Origin: Magnolia sinica
Taxonomy: Eukaryota; Streptophyta; Magnoliopsida; Magnoliales; Magnoliaceae
Length of the DNA: 64,000 nt
NCBI RefSeq assembly: GCF_029962835.1
Contig: NC_080590.1
Span: 70,457,501 to 70,521,500 of the forward strand
Direction: 5' to 3'
This document shows, piece by piece, positions 11,945 to 23,095 of this stretch; position 1 is the stretch's first letter; each line of letters begins with the position of its first letter. Below the pieces are notes generated by a model, which searched no databases, was not told the origin of the DNA, and saw only the letters and a list, made by a program, of their open reading frames with translations. The translations under genes were made by a program, and so were the position numbers.

Positions 11945-12965
11945 AAACCATTCTTACCGATTCTGATTGTCGTGACCAATTGCCGATTCTGATTATCGAT
12001 CGATTCCGATTGTCATGACCGATTACCGATTCCGATTGTCGTAACTGATTTGCCGATTTTAATTATCGATTGATTCTGATTGTCATGACCAATTGCCAAT
12101 TCCGATTGACGTGATCGATTTACCGATTCTGATTATCGATCGATTCTGATTGTTATGACCGATCGATATGACCGATTTACCGATTCTGATTATCGATTGA
12201 TTCCGATTGTCGTGGCCGATTGTCGATTTTGATTGACGTGATCGATTTATTAATTTTGATTATCGATTGATTTCGATTGTCGTGACTGATTGCCAATTCC
12301 GATTGACATAACTGATTTGCCGATTCTGATTATCGATTGATTCTGATTGTCGTGACCGATTGCCGACTCGATGGACGTGACCGATTTGCCGATTCTGACT
12401 ATCGATTAATTCCGATTGTCATGACCGATTGCCGATTTCGATTGACGTGACTAATTTTTTTATTCTGATTATCGATCAATTCTGATTATCATGACCGATT
12501 GTTGATTTCGATCGACGTGACCGATTTACCGATTTTGATTATCGATTGATTCCGATTGTCGATTTCGATTGACGTGACTGATTTGCGAATTCTGATTATC
12601 GATTGATTTCAATTGCGTGACCGATTGCTGATTCCAATTAACGTGACCGATTTGCCGATTCCGATTATCGATCGATTCCGATTATCGTGGCCAATTGTCG
12701 ATTAGCGATCGAGGCCTATTATCATGACCGACTGCCGATTTCAGTTGACGTGACCGATTTGCTTGATTTTTGATCGATTCTGATAATCGAGGCCAATTCT
12801 GATTGTCGAGGCCGATTCCGATTTGTCGAGGCTGAATATCGAGGCCGATTATATACGCCGATTCCGATTGTCGAGACCGAGTGTCGAGGCCGATTACGAG
12901 TGTCGATTTTGATTGTTGAGGCCGATTTCATTTATTGAGGTCGATTTTGATTGTCGAGGCCAATT
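11945..12965. repeat. GATTCCGATTGTCG minisatellite, about 1 kb
   Basis: Tandem units built from CCGATTNCCGATTCTGATT, ATCGATCGATTCCGATTGTC and GTGACCGATT, with a higher-order period of roughly 55-60 bp on the left. On the right they pass into a GATTGTCGAGGCC form with a period of about 18 bp. LTR B has the inverse at 57060-57640, mostly in the GGCCTCGACAATCGGAATC form. CpG-rich and partly self-complementary (ATCGATCGAT). Confidence 0.88.
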
Positions 12966-14839
12966 GTCGAGGCCTATGTGATGAGGCTCATTGTGATGCA
13001 TTTGAGGGCCAGGCAATGGAGCCCATTGCGATGTATGTTAGGCCCATGTGAAAGGCCCATTGTGATGTGTATTAAGCTCTTAAGTGAGGCCCATAGTGTT
13101 GTATATCAAGCCCTTTGTGAGGTCATGGGTCCATTATATGTTAGGCTCTATGGAGGCCACTCATTGGGGGTAATGTTGGTTAAATGTCCACATTGTCGAG
13201 GCTGATTGTCGATGCCAATTGTCGGTGCCAGTTATTGATACCGATTATGAGTGTGTGACAGCATAGCATCACAATATATGCCCATACGCATCATCTGCAT
13301 GTTTGTTATGAGATGTGGTTGACCATTGCATATGACATTGGGCATGTTGTTATGAGACTCCCTGATAGGCGGAGATTGTTTCACATAAGTACACGGTATA
13401 CGCAGGATTGATGCATGACTAGATTGTATGACTCATGCATCTTGCATTGTGTGTTGTGATTACTGTACGCCCTAGCGACATCAGGGTCATAGCCTCCACA
13501 GGTATTTCGTGGATGGCTAGATGGGACACCGAAAATCTATTCTACATGAGGTGCTATAGATATCTTTGGGTGAAAGTCTCTAAACCCTCTTGGCTCCAGA
13601 GGTTGCTCCAACGTCTAGATCGAGTGGATGCATGAGTGCATAAGGGCTGTATACCGTTAGGCCGCGTCTCCCATTGTGTCGTAGTCGGTTGGAAGGGAGT
13701 ACGGCCTTACCCGCCCTAGATGAGGGAGCAATGTTAGGCTGAATCTGACCAGCTTGAGGAATGGGTCCGCTATCGATGAGTCGGGCTCGATATTGACAGG
13801 TGGATAGTGAGGTCTCTTCCACTCACCTTGTTGCGCGCGATGGGGCGGCAACTTGGTTTGGAGTGTAATAGACCCTGGTGATTTCTCAGAGAGGAACCGT
13901 ACTGATATGTGGACTTAATAAGTAGGAGTTGCATACTCATGCATTCATTTCATTCACTATCCACTCGGGCTGGTGGTACGCAACTAATTGTTGTGTACCT
14001 TCGTATGGCCAGGATTTCTATTGAACTCGCGACTAACCTGAGATCGGGAGTTTATCACATTGAGTCTGACTATCCAAATTTAGGTATGGGACTGGTTTGG
14101 ATAGAAGTCCCTTGTGATGGACTCCGTAGCTTGTGATATTATGTACTATCATCCCGGCTTCACACTCCATCTTGGTCATTTCATTCACATCGCATATTGC
14201 ATTGCATCCTCAGCACATAGTATTTGGCTTATTGTTTTCGCATTGCATAGCTAATCCACATTGTTTCCTCAATATATGACATTGGTTATTATATTTTTAC
14301 ATTGCATATCCTGGATAAGGCTGATGGTATTTATGGGTCTATCAGCATGTTTTCGCATTATTCTGATATTGTATGATTTATGGGCCTGTCAGTATTTCCG
14401 CTTACTCTGATTACTCTGATATTGCTTACTTGACACTTACCTTGTGCACACACTTTCACCACCCACTAAGCTTTCTATAAGCTTATGCACGATAGATGTG
14501 TGCAGGTGGTGTTAGGTTGTAGCAGCATTGAGCTTGGAGTGTGCAGCGGACTTGTGGAGCTTTGATTTTTGACATATGTATTTCTCTTTCAGCACTGTAT
14601 TTAACTGTTTATATTACTAGATATGTGATGATGATGTTGCCTTTATGATTTAGGTATACTTGTGGTTATGCTTATTACGAGATAAAGGTACACCGAAAAA
14701 TCCTCCTTGTAGGATCCCAGGATCGAAATCTGGCGTATAGGCGCTGGGAGCCGAGAATGGGGTACTACGGAGGCTGTCGGCACCAGATTCGGCGATCGGG
14801 GTTCTTGTGACTCCAATTTTCGGGTTTTGGGGCGTGACA

Positions 14840-15199
14840 GGTAGTATGAGAAATAGATAGTATTACTTATAAGAAGTAAGCAAGGAAGGGATGGATCATG
14901 CATCTTTACATCATATATAGAAAGAGATGCTATAAGGTGTTGTTTGGCCTTTTTTTTGTAGGGTTATAGAATGCTTTAGAGGGAACTACCCCTATTCTGG
15001 GAAAGCAAAGAGTAAGTATAAAGATCAGGAACTGTGGCTTTTTTTTGTCAAAATTATGTAGCTATATAATTTTTACTCATGGTATCTAAGGAAATTTCCT
15101 TATGTTTTAGTTCTAAATGCAAATAGATTTCAATTCCATGCATTTGTAGACTGAATAATTCATAAATTGTGGTAGTGAGGATTAGGGAGTTAGGATCTA
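14840..15199. other. Unassigned DNA of the CACTA-like unit
   Basis: AT-rich, low-copy-looking sequence between solo LTR A and the telomere-like tract. No ORF of note. Continues logically from the 7912-9026 segment before the LTR insertion. Confidence 0.4.
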
Positions 15200-15968
15200 T
15201 AACCTAAAACCGAAACCTAAACCTATAACCTAAACTTAATTCACTTAACTTAAACCTACACCTAAACCCAAACATATAACCCGAACCTGAACCCAAAATT
15301 TTAAACCTAAACCTAAACCTAAACCTATAACCTATAACCTTAACCTATAACCTAAACCTAAACCTAAACCTAAACCTAAACCTAAACCTATTCTCAAATC
15401 CCTAAACCTATAACCTTTAACCTATAACCTAAACCTATAACCTATAACCCAAACCCAAACCTAAACCTATAACCTAAACCTAAACCTAAACCTATAACCT
15501 AAACCTAAACCTAAAACCTAAATGTATTCTCAAATCCCTAAACCTAAACCTACACCTAATCCTAATCTCAACTCCCTAACCTAAACCTAAACTTGAAAAC
15601 CCAAACCTAAACCCGATCCCGAACCTGAACCTGAATCTGAATCCCTAAACCCTTAGCCTAAACCTAAACCTATAACCTAAACCTAAACCTAAACCTATAA
15701 CCTAAACTCAATTCACTTAACTTAAAACTTACACCTAAATCCAAACATATAACCCGAACCTATATTCTGGTCAAACCTATAACCTTTAACCTATAACCTA
15801 AGCCTATAACCTATAACTCAAACCTAAACCTAAACCTATAACCTTAACCTAAACCTATAACCTAAACCTTAACCTATAACCTAAAACCTAAAACCTAAAC
15901 CTAAACCTAAAACCTAAACGTATTCTCAAATCCCTAAACCTAAACCTACACCTAATCCTAATCTCAAC
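15200..15968. repeat. Degenerate telomere-like CCTAAA tract, block 1
   Basis: Dense CCTAAA hexamers mixed with CCTATAA heptamers, plus occasional CCCTAAA (the canonical plant telomere unit) at phrases such as TCAAATCCCTAAACC. Degenerate Pro/Asn-type variants (CCCGAACCTGAACC) occur. The irregular period means it is not an active telomere. Confidence 0.9.
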
Positions 15969-17020
15969 TGCCTGTTACTCTCTTCACGGTATTTCATTAC
16001 CTCACAATTCTTGGTTGATATCCATGCTTAAAAAGGCTTGAAAAATAGAAATAGTTAACCAGGCTAAGCCAACTTGGAACTCTGCAAGTCAATTAATTTA
16101 ATTTTTAAATTTCCAAGAAGAATATAAGCTATAGGAAGTGCGGAAAAAGAAAAAAATAAAAAAGAGAGTAAAAAATAAAAAAGAATATGGGCATAGCTTC
16201 TACAAGTTGAGTTTTTAATTCGGCTAAGTTTTAAGACTCCACTCAGTTACCATGAACCTGAGAAAGTTTCTCCCTCATCCATCTTTACTTTTTTTTTGGA
16301 ATATTTGAATTTATTTCATAATTAATTTTTAATTATAACATGTTCTAACATCTAATTTGGGCTATTTAATTGAATATGCACATTTTTTTTCAATAAGGTG
16401 CAACAGATTCAAAATGCAACAAATATACCTTTGTTTTTCATAATTTCCATTATGTGGCCATTGGAGTATTCAACTCTGAATGTAGGGCCACAGCATGGTG
16501 TATTTGAATATGTGGCCTAATTTTTACAGGTTTGCAAAGAGGAAACTAGATGAGTTTGTTTTCCTCAGGAATCAACTATAGGTTCGTATGCTCCTCAGTT
16601 CAAGTCAGTTCGAGTCTCTTTTTGATATGAAGGAGAAATTAGAAGGCAGGAGAAAAGAAGCTCTAAGCCCACTAAACTGTGAGTTTCTTCTAAGAATTGC
16701 TTTTAATGGACACCATTTTGAATAGAGGAAATACACAATGTTCAGTCAACTATTTTTACTAGGACCAGCAAATTGTACATGTGTTGGCTTGCCATTTGGT
16801 GATCCATAACTATCCAAGTGAGCGATTTGAATGAATATAGATACACTAGTAATGCAACCCTCATCACATATAATGTAATATCAACATCTTAGTCATAATC
16901 AACTCAAAATCAATCTAATACATAGAAGGAATATAGATACACTAGTAATTCCCATCAATATCTTCATATGAATGTTTCTTGCTTTACTTACCTTTTATGT
17001 TGTTTTTAAATGTATTAGCT
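15969..17020. other. Non-repetitive island with exon-like pieces
   Basis: AT-rich DNA between telomere-like blocks. Near 16535 a TTTTTACAG splice-acceptor-like site precedes a frame reading FAKRKLDEFVFLRNQL then stop. Near 16620-16680 another frame reads FDMKEKLEGRRKEALSPLNC. Both resemble plant exon text, but neither is a complete gene and I cannot name one. Possible captured gene fragments in the CACTA-like unit. Confidence 0.35.
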
Positions 17021-17355
17021 CGAAATTAATGGAGCAGACTTGGATGTGCGTCAGAGCTATCCAGATGTTGATCGGGGGTCCCTAGAAGGTGGGAACCGCT
17101 GTTATGACTATGATGAAGCTGTCCATTTCTTATGGACAACATTGGAGTGGCCTGGCCATTTGGACAAGCCGTGTTTATGTATTTGCTCGAAATTGATGGA
17201 GCATACCCGGATGTTCGTCGGAGCTATCCGAATGTTGAGCAGGTGTCCCTGGAAGGTGGGAACCGCTGTTATGACCATGATAAAGTTGTCTATTTTCTAT
17301 GGATAGCATTGGATTGGCCTAGCCATTTGGACAAGATGTGTTTATGTATTCTCAA
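17021..17355 (+). repeat. 167-bp coding-like unit present in two tandem copies
   Basis: The unit starting CGAAATTRATGGAGCA (17021) recurs at 17188. Copy 1 reads LEINGADLDVRQSYPDV then SLEGGNRCYDYDEAV and FLWTTLEWPGHLDK. Copy 2, in another frame, reads LLEIDGAYPDVRRSYPNV, SLEGGNRCYDHDKVV and FLWIALDWPSHLDK. Differences fall mostly on codon-synonymous or conservative positions. Copy 2 fuses at its right edge to the TGTATTCTCAAATCC phrase of the telomere-like higher-order repeat. I do not recognise the peptide; 167 is not a multiple of three, so the copies are not one repeat protein. Confidence 0.65.
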
Positions 17356-18237
17356 ATCCATAAACCTAAACCTACACCTAATCCTAATCTCAACTCCCTA
17401 ACCTAAACCTAAACTTAAACTTGAAAACCTAAACCTAAACCTGATCTCGAACCCGAATCTGAATCCCTAAACCCTTAGCCTAAACCTAAACCTATAACAT
17501 AAACCTAAACCTAAACCTATAACCTAAACTTAATTCACTTAAACCTACACCTTAACCTAAACATATAACCCAAACCTGAACCCGAATTCCTAAACCTAAA
17601 CCTAAACCTATAACCTATAACCTAAACCTATAGCCTAAACCTAAACCTAAACATATAACCTATAACCTAAACCTAAACCTAAACCTAAACCTATAACCTA
17701 AACCTAAACCTATAACCTAAATCTAAACCTAAACTTAAACCTTAACCTATAACCTAAACATATAACCTATAACCTATAATCTAAACCCAAACCTAAACCC
17801 GATCCCTAACCCGAACCCGATTTCCTAAACCTAAACCTTAACCTATCTCAATTCCCTAAAGATATAACCTATAACCTAAGCTTATAACCTAAACCTAAAA
17901 CCTAAGCCTAAACTGTAAACCTAAATGTATTCTCAAATCCCTAAACCTATAACCCAAACCTAAACCCGAACTCGAACCTGAACTTGATTTCCTAAACCTA
18001 AACCTTAACCTATTCTCAATTCCCTAAACCTTAACCTATAACCTAACCTAAACCTAAACCTACCTACGCTTATAACCTAAACCTAAACCTATAACCTAAA
18101 CCTAAGCCTAAAACCTAAACCTAAACCTAAAACCTAAATGTATTCTCAAATCCCTAAACCTAAACCTAAAACCTAAGCCTAAACCGTAAACCTAAATGTA
18201 TTCTCAAATCCCTAAACCTATAACCCAAACCTAAACC
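17345..18237. repeat. Degenerate telomere-like CCTAAA tract, block 2
   Basis: Same composition as block 1. Contains four occurrences of the marker phrase GTATTCTCAAATCC (about 17349, 17928, 18139, 18199). Interrupted at 18237 by the Tekay-type element; the last five bases AAACC are its TSD. Confidence 0.9.
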
Positions 18238-21200
18238 TGTAACGACCTTGGAAATTTTGTGTTAATCTTTCCTTAAGTAGTTGTTTTTGGGGTAATTAGA
18301 GCTATATTCGATTGCTTGTGAAATTCGCATCAATCACTTTAAATTGTATCTGCATGGCTCAAAACTTGTAGATTAGTTAGCGCTACGTTACTCTGAAATC
18401 TGGGGTCCATCGCTAAATCCAGTTGTTCTGGAGATTTTTTGGAAGATCTGGATCGAACCTGGACCGCGCGTCGAAAGTTCGATAGCGATGATCTTAGGCT
18501 GTTGCGGTCACCGAGTTAGGCTTGACCATCACCTCGAAAATCAAGTCCCTGTGATCTTTTGGGTCGATTTGTTTGAGCTCGGAGTGAAGAGTGTGAGAAC
18601 GGTTGGATATTTAATAAGTTTTTATGAAATCTGAGTTGTGTCGCTTGCGCGACGATTTTAAGCTATCTGACCGTTGGATTCTGACCCAATTTCACCCTCT
18701 GATCAGGAAAGGTAGCCCAGGCATACCCTTGTGCTTGTAGACCTGATCGAGATTCCGTGACCGTTGAATTGAGTGTGGTCCGCCACGGCTAATCTGAAGA
18801 GTCGGCTGGTACGAAAACTCAGCTTGACCTAGATCCATGGTCAGTGAGCTTAAGTCCGACCTTTCGTGGTTATAGGCCCACCAGAAGTGCTTCGTTGGAT
18901 CGCGAGAGTCAGGTTTTGGTTATACTTTAAGTATACCTTGACCCTGGGGTTATTTTCATCAATATGAGGCCTATTTATAGTCCTTAAACCCTAGCTCTCT
19001 TTTCCATACGAATTTTCTCTAACCCTAGCTTGGAAAGAGAGTGGAAAAGAGAGAGATAGTGAGAGAGAAGTTGGTGAATCATCTTGGATTCTTTCTTGTT
19101 CTTCTTCATCTTTGAACCTTCACTTTGAATCGTTATTCTGACGATTCTGAGTTCATCTTGGGGTAAGTTAACCTAACCCTAATCTGTGTTAGAGCTTAGA
19201 TTAGTCTTGGTGTTGTTGTATCTCATTTCTATCATTGTTTTAGGGTATTCTATCGCCGTTGACGAAGACAACTCGTCTTAAATCAGTTCGGTGTTCTTTC
19301 CTTGCTTAAGGTGCGGACTTTAAGTGTATAGGTTATGGTTTTCAAGGATTTCAATGCCAGTGAATGATTTATTCTTGTTATGGATGAGATTTCGCATGCC
19401 AAATGTTGTGTTTACGTTGCTTTCCTGATATGCATGTGTTATATTAAGATTTGTGTATTCTTCGTGTATGTATAAAGTACCGTATACGTATAAATTATGC
19501 ACTTTTGTTTGCCATGATTATTTGTCATGTATGCATGCTAGATGTGTGTATGACAGCTCCTTGGTAAAAGGAATTGTCCTAATGCATGTTTTTCAACATA
19601 CGTCATGTATGTTGTGCTATGTATTCTAAGTGTTTGTAGAAATGCATGAATGATCTAAAGTGTAACTTATTACACTAATTGCGGGCGTTGAGAAGTGATT
19701 CTCAACACTCCTATTGATGTGCATGATTTCCTTTATGCAAGTTACATTCCATGTTATTTAAATTCAAGCATTTCATATGCTTACATTTATGTTAAGTTGA
19801 TATTCTTCAAATGTCTATGCACCATGATTTGAGTTGTTGTTCCTTTACTGTTTTACATCCAATATGAACATCTGTAGTAGTGTAATGTGTTTGGGACTAT
19901 GCATTAGTCCAGGAAATCGGTAATCGACCCTATGTTCGTGGTTGAGGTTGCTTTCGCCACGTAGAACGTATTAGACGAACCCGAGCCGTATTAGAGTTGT
20001 CGGCAGTGGTTTGGCCACGCGGAGTGTTTGCGCACTCTATGTCGCTCAACTCAACGTGCGCTCGTGCTAGTCGAGTTCGTCAAGTAACCCGATTGTCCGA
20101 TGTATGTTCACCATGTATGGACGCTACTGCTTGAATCTAGGGTACCGAACTTACCAGTGAAATTCTAATGACCATGGTACCTCGATCCGCTAAGACTCAT
20201 GAGCCGAACATGGTGGTATGGGACACCGTGGTCGAGCTGTTGGCCTACACTGGGGTGACGAGCCTCCCCGTAGTGACCAGTGAGCAACTAAACTCGTGAG
20301 CCGATTATGGTGGTATGGGACACTATATTCGTGCTATCGGCCTACATTGATTGGTGACGAGCCCTTTGTAGTGACCTCGAGCATACCTGGATACCGCAAT
20401 GAGGTGACGAGCCAAACTGTGGTAATAAGGGTATGAAAGGCATGCATTGATTGGTGACGAGCCCTTTGCTACGACCTCAAATATATGATCGTATGAGACG
20501 ACTAGGATTGACGACCCTAGAATGGATCACTGTTTGGATGGTAACATGAGGAAGGTATCTTAGCTTCCCAATCCTGCTGTGTGAAATGGACTAATAACAA
20601 CTTGGTAATCATATCCATGCACCGCATTTGCATGTGCTTTGTAGATGTGGCGCACTTTGAGGTGGTGTCATGCATAACGTAAGATGAAAACACTGAGGGT
20701 GTACGCGTGAGGGCACGCATCATTTTGCATACATCCTTGCATTAACAAGAGTACTTAGGATTTATTTAAATGTTCTGCTTTATCATTACTGCTTGATTGA
20801 ACTGATAACATGTTAACCAGTGCCTTATTGTTCCACTGAGTTGATCACTCACTCCCACATTTCTGGGGCGGTGTTAAACACCCACCAGACTCTGTCTTAG
20901 GTTCTGATGTTGCAGATGTTGATGCAACTTCTGAGGTAGAGCGGGAGATGGATGATGATGAGGCTGCCTTCTCTTATATGCAGTTTTCAGACGGGTTCTA
21001 GCGAGCCTTGGTCTGATGCGCGGGATGTTGGGATTATTTTTAGAAATTTAAATGATGTAACTTGATACTTATAATTTTGTTAAATAACACTTTCATACGA
21101 CCTGGTTTGTATATGTACTTCAGGGATTTACACTTGTACACATATTTTTCTATAAGTCTTCCGCTTGCTTTATTCACTTATCCCTGAATCATATCTGTGT

Positions 21201-21333
21201 TTTGGCTTAATCTATTCATTGTTTTATGTACTAATACAGCCAACATACATCCATCATTAAATATGTTGCATAAGTGATGTTCTGAAACTCAAGAGCTGAG
21301 TTATGCTAGACCCCCGAATTTCAGGGCGTTACA
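18238..21333 (+). repeat. Tekay element 5' LTR, 3,096 bp
   Basis: TG...CA ends with TSD AAACC upstream. TATA-like CTATTTATAG at 18971-18980, followed about 45 bp on by AAACCCTAGC and a leader-like GAAAGAGAGTGG. Contains two tandem copies of an approximately 90-bp module (20186-20380; CATGAGCCG, GGTGGTATGGGACAC, CTGTCGGCCTAC, GTGACGAGCC) that is also found in two other LTR families of this window. Confidence 0.93.
18971..18980 (+). promoter_or_regulatory. TATA-like box of the Tekay LTR
   Basis: CTATTTATAG, conserved in the 3' LTR at about 28915-28924. Likely sets the U3/R border just downstream. Confidence 0.6.
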
Positions 21334-21336
21334 AGT

Positions 21337-21348
21337 TGGTATCAGAGC
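21337..21348 (+). promoter_or_regulatory. Primer binding site, initiator Met tRNA
   Basis: TGGTATCAGAGC, three bases after the LTR end, is complementary to the 3' end of plant initiator Met tRNA, the usual primer for Tekay-type elements. Confidence 0.93.
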
Positions 21349-22138
21349 ATGATCTGGATTAAACTGGACCTGGGTTATGGTCACACACCACACGTTATCG
21401 CCACTTTAGTGTATTTGGGTGCGGGTCTATCATAGATTTTGTGTTTGTGCTCCGTAAGTTCTATCGGCGAAAGTTTTCTGAAAACCTTCGCCGAAATCGA
21501 GTCTGTACTCTTACCTGATCACACACAGCGACCCGAAACCTTTCCTAGACCATCTATTAATGAGTTTAGATGGTCTATCTTCCCTTTTTAACCCTTAAAC
21601 CTTCAAGAAATCTCTATTTTAATCAGATTTCTGCCAGAATGGCCCGATAGGCGTCAAATCATGCAAGGGGCCAATCGGGGCATTTCCTGTGGGGCCCAGG
21701 GGGGGAACCACATCATTTGGACCATGGGGGACCAGGAGGGCCTCGCCAAAACGGGGAGGCATCACCGAAATGTCCAGAGACCGGCAATGCCATCGCCGGC
21801 CAGCGGGCCAAGCCGTGCGGGCCGACGCATTCTAGGCCTAGTGTGGCCCACCCCTCCACGGTTTTCACTTTAAAACCTTTTCTTTCACCTACTTCCTTCA
21901 CAAATACCCCTCCCAAGCTCTCCCTTTCTTGAAAACCCTCTCCAAATCCTTCTAAATCTCTCCCAAATCTTCTTCTTCTTCCATTTTTCGTGCAAACCCA
22001 TCACTCTATTTTGAAATCCTCCCTCCCATTGCTGATTTTCCTTTCTTTCCTTCTCATTTGAGCTCTTACATTCCCTTTTTGGTCTCAAGTGTGTGGAAGC
22101 TTCACCATCTTCCTATTTCTCTCTTTCTCTCATTTCTC
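21349..22138 (+). other. Untranslated leader before the extra ORF
   Basis: About 0.8 kb, ending in a CT/TC-rich stretch (21860-22135). Small overlapping ORFs on both strands have no recognisable content. In-frame codons upstream of 22139 lack an ATG: the open frame back to 22058 begins with TTG. Confidence 0.6.
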
Positions 22139-23095
22139 ATGGCCCTCTTTGAGATTGTGACAGCCATCTTTTCCATTTCTTCCCTTCTTTCCTTGATGGG
22201 GAAGAAGAGAGCGCCCGTGGATGAAGCTGGGCCGAGCCGCCCAACCCGTGCACGGAGGCCGAGAGGTGCCGCCGCGAGCACGTCCGCCACTCGTGAATTC
22301 CAGACCAAGCGGGACCTCAATCCTCGAGCTCCCATTGGTAGGACTTTGTTGGCGGAATTGTGGCATGGAATCTATGAAGGCCGTAGAGTCCTTTTTGAGG
22401 CTCATGTTGATCCGCGGCTTTTTGGTGAGTTTTTCTTGTTGGAGCGCCTAGAAGGGGCTGGTTGGGGTCCCTTGTTCGAAGGCAAGTATCGTACGAATGC
22501 TAGCACTGTTCGAGCCTTTTATGCCAATATTCTTGAGCCTTCGCTGGAGCCTCTGCAGTTCAAGTTTCCTTGTGGTAGCAGTCGTGTGGGTATTATCGAT
22601 GTTGCTTTGATATCCCGCCTCCTGAATGTGCCACTTGGTGAAGTGCATGCCAGCGAGAAGAATGTGGACAGTGTGCGCGAGAGGGATCGTCGCACCCGAT
22701 CCTTGTGTGGTCGTCTGGTCGAATGGCAGCCGAATAGGAGTCTTCTGGCTACCTACATGACGGACGACTTCCGTTTGCTTCACCACATATTTACGTTCAA
22801 TGTATATCCAAGGTGGAGCAACCGCAGCGAGTGTACGCACCTGATGGTGGATTTTCTATATCAGGTGGGGCAGGAAGCGAAGTTATGTGTGCCGACGTAC
22901 GTCCTGCGCCAGATTATTCTCATCGCTCGTTCGAGTAGGAGGACCGAGTCGCTTCCATTTGGCCGCCTCATTTGCAAGCTTGCACATGAGTTTGGCTATA
23001 GGCTTGGAGCTGAGAAGCCAGTTCCTGTTCGTCATATCAATCTGAGGACTCTTAAGCGGATGAAGGTTGGTTACAGTCGGCATGCCTCAGAGTGA
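22139..23095 (+). CDS. Extra ORF of the Tekay element, 'putative plant transposon protein'-like domain
   Basis: Intact 318-codon frame from ATG 22139. A second in-frame ATG at 22196 (MGKKRAPVDEAGPSRP) gives 299 codons and starts a more typical basic, disordered N-terminus (RARRPRGAAASTSATREF), so it may be the real start. The frame is open upstream to 22058, but that codon is TTG. The core runs RTLLAELWHGIYEGRRVLFE, LERLEGAGWGPLFEGKYRTN, VRAFYANILEPS, IIDVALISRLLNVPLGE, LLHHIFTFNVYPRW, LMVDFLYQVGQEA, LPFGRLICKLAHEFGY. This pattern fits the 'putative plant transposon protein' domain (the PF20167 type), often seen in plant retroelement ORFs of unknown function. It lies in sense orientation between PBS and gag, a place where Tat/Ogre elements carry extra ORFs but Tekay normally has none. 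Its function is unknown. It is the only long undamaged frame in the element. Confidence 0.72.
   Translation: MALFEIVTAIFSISSLLSLMGKKRAPVDEAGPSRPTRARRPRGAAASTSATREFQTKRDLNPRAPIGRTLLAELWHGIYEGRRVLFEAHVDPRLFGEFFLLERLEGAGWGPLFEGKYRTNASTVRAFYANILEPSLEPLQFKFPCGSSRVGIIDVALISRLLNVPLGEVHASEKNVDSVRERDRRTRSLCGRLVEWQPNRSLLATYMTDDFRLLHHIFTFNVYPRWSNRSECTHLMVDFLYQVGQEAKLCVPTYVLRQIILIARSSRRTESLPFGRLICKLAHEFGYRLGAEKPVPVRHINLRTLKRMKVGYSRHASE

Larger units (their letters stand above)
9027..14839 (+). mobile_element. Solo LTR A, 5.8-kb Tekay-like LTR family
   Basis: Begins TATAAGACCCGTATCC (family start TGTAAGACCCG) and ends GGGGCGTGACA. The first 300 bp match 61119-61420 directly and 60650-60955 in inverse. 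The last 150 bp (GGATCCCAGGATCGAAATCT, GGGTACTACGGAGGCTGTCG) match 62905-63040 directly and 54989-55140 in inverse. No PBS follows and no polypurine tract precedes, so it is a solo LTR. Flanks GGTGC and GGTAG share three of five bases, an eroded TSD. The middle is filled with satellite arrays described separately. The start TG has mutated to TA. Confidence 0.85.

Noticed and set aside
21337..21348. tRNA gene fragment
   Set aside because: TGGTATCAGAGC is the complement of only the last 12 bases of initiator Met tRNA and sits just after an LTR: a primer binding site.
22058..22138. Upstream extension of the extra ORF to 345 codons
   Set aside because: The codon at 22058 is TTG, not a plausible plant start. 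The first in-frame ATG is 22139.
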